A DNA stretch of 7,298 nt from Dehalococcoidales bacterium (GTDB lineage Bacteria > Chloroflexota > Dehalococcoidia > Dehalococcoidales > UBA3254), in NCBI GenBank assembly GCA_028718465.1, contig JAQULX010000032.1:6549-13846 (forward strand), written 5' to 3'. Positions 7,049 to 7,298 of the stretch are shown piece by piece. The notes beneath the pieces are model-generated. The model had not been told where the DNA came from and made no database searches. It saw only the letters and a list, made by a program, of their open reading frames with translations. The first letter of the stretch is position 1. Each line of letters begins with the position of its first letter. The position numbers and the translations under genes were made by a program.

Positions 7049-7174
7049 CACGAAAGCCTTTGTCCGGCAGTCCGGTCCGGATACAGGGAGAATAGCACCG
7101 GCCGCACAACAGGGAAGAGCCGGAAGTACGGAATACGGCTTGCGGCAGGTAAAAGAAAAGACGATCGCCGGTCG

Positions 7175-7235
7175 TAAAACTATGACCTGCTAGAAGCCGG
7201 GTGCGGTGGCAATGCCGGAGGCGATTAAAACTATG
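7175..7235 (+). repeat. Direct repeat TAAAACTATG, two copies 51 nt apart
   Basis: The 10-mer TAAAACTATG occurs at 7175-7184 and 7226-7235, each preceded within a few bases by a GC-rich segment containing CG-A/T-rich junctions and followed by a C-rich run (ACC or GCGACC). It marks internal repetition in the GC-rich edge region. Confidence 0.4.
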
Positions 7236-7237
7236 GC

Positions 7238-7255
7238 GACCAGACCGACCAGACC
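7238..7255 (+). repeat. Tandem repeat of GACCAGACC (two units)
   Basis: Two exact 9-nt units lie back to back just after the second TAAAACTATG copy. Two copies are too few to define a known repeat class. Confidence 0.5.
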
Positions 7256-7298
7256 GGGCAAGAGCAGCGGGCGAAAGCTGTGAAGAGACCTTTCTATA

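Larger units (their letters stand above)
6831..7298. other. Long non-coding stretch with a sharp GC boundary
   Basis: I see no convincing gene in these 468 nt on either strand. Bases 6841-7040 contain 61 G/C of 200, whereas 7061-7260 contain 117 of 200, a jump at about 7050-7060. The AT-rich side looks like promoter/leader DNA for wecB (a hexamer pair near 7019-7048 and a hairpin at 6884-6912). The GC-rich side carries three TCCGG copies (7063, 7071, 7076), a 5-bp AGCCG/CGGCT hairpin (7118-7140) and two direct repeats listed separately. It may be the edge of a mobile or repeat element, an RNA, or a decayed gene. Confidence 0.5.

Noticed and set aside
7233..7283. Plus-strand mini-frame of 16 codons (MATRPTRPGKSSGRKL) preceded by GGAGG 11 nt upstream.
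   Set aside because: The peptide is set by the tandem 9-mer repeat, is very short and matches nothing I recognise.
7190..7297. Minus-strand frame of 35 codons ending at 7190, with a hydrophobic stretch GLVGLVAIVLIASGIA like a membrane helix tail.
   Set aside because: Too short, cut by the edge, and overlapping another open frame. The hydrophobic run partly reflects the tandem 9-mer. Only sequence beyond 7298 could rescue it.
7017..7298. Minus-strand open frame of 93 codons running from the window edge to a stop at 7017-7019.
   Set aside because: The translation is rich in Ser, Arg and Gly with no recognisable domain, and it runs through the direct repeats. In GC-rich DNA such a length can arise by chance. 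It could still be the end of an unknown gene, but I cannot support it.
7050..7298. Possible group II intron end, prompted by GTGCG at 7201 and GCGGTGGCAA-like text resembling domain V.
   Set aside because: The expected domain V stem does not pair here, and GTGCG alone is only a 5-mer. No reverse transcriptase is in the window.
1..7298. CRISPR arrays, tRNA or rRNA genes, transposase genes.
   Set aside because: No regularly spaced repeat series, no tRNA or rRNA signature sequence and no transposase motifs were seen on either strand.

Overview
This window is a piece of a surface-polysaccharide (glycan) biosynthesis locus. All five recognisable genes lie on the minus strand, so transcription runs from high to low coordinates: UDP-GlcNAc 2-epimerase (wecB, 6830-5751), a GT-B fold glycosyltransferase (5577-4372), an NAD-dependent sugar-nucleotide epimerase (4382-3384, overlapping the glycosyltransferase by 11 nt), a 14-helix Wzx-type lipid-linked glycan flippase (3161-1611), and a large fusion protein that starts at 1566 and runs off the low-coordinate edge. 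The fusion has a zinc ribbon, a SAM methyltransferase and the start of an APH-like kinase lobe.

Inferred teamwork: WecB makes UDP-ManNAc from UDP-GlcNAc. The SDR epimerase supplies a second activated sugar, probably a 4-epimer of a UDP-hexose. The glycosyltransferase adds a sugar to a lipid-linked acceptor, the flippase moves the lipid-linked glycan across the membrane, and the methyltransferase/kinase-like protein may methylate and perhaps phosphorylate or cap the glycan. No polymerase, chain-length regulator, initiating transferase or UDP-ManNAc dehydrogenase is visible, so the locus continues outside the window, certainly past coordinate 1.

Non-coding parts: 1567-1610 is a short spacer with the ribosome binding site of the fusion gene. 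3162-3383 is an AT-rich spacer with several palindromes. 5578-5750 holds an 80-nt island of 74% GC with two hairpins, unlike anything around it. 6831-7298 has no convincing gene: its first part (about 31% GC at 6841-7040) looks like the wecB promoter/leader region, and from about 7060 composition jumps to about 59% GC with short direct repeats, suggesting a boundary to another element.

Organism: coding sequence is moderately AT-rich, and most starts lack a strong Shine-Dalgarno sequence although one gene has a good one. The WecB and flippase resemble the branch I associate with methanogenic archaea, Chloroflexota and some Firmicutes, but this is recollection of family style and I cannot fix even the domain with certainty. 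The genes are of known families; the least ordinary parts are the three-part fusion protein and the two GC-rich non-coding islands.
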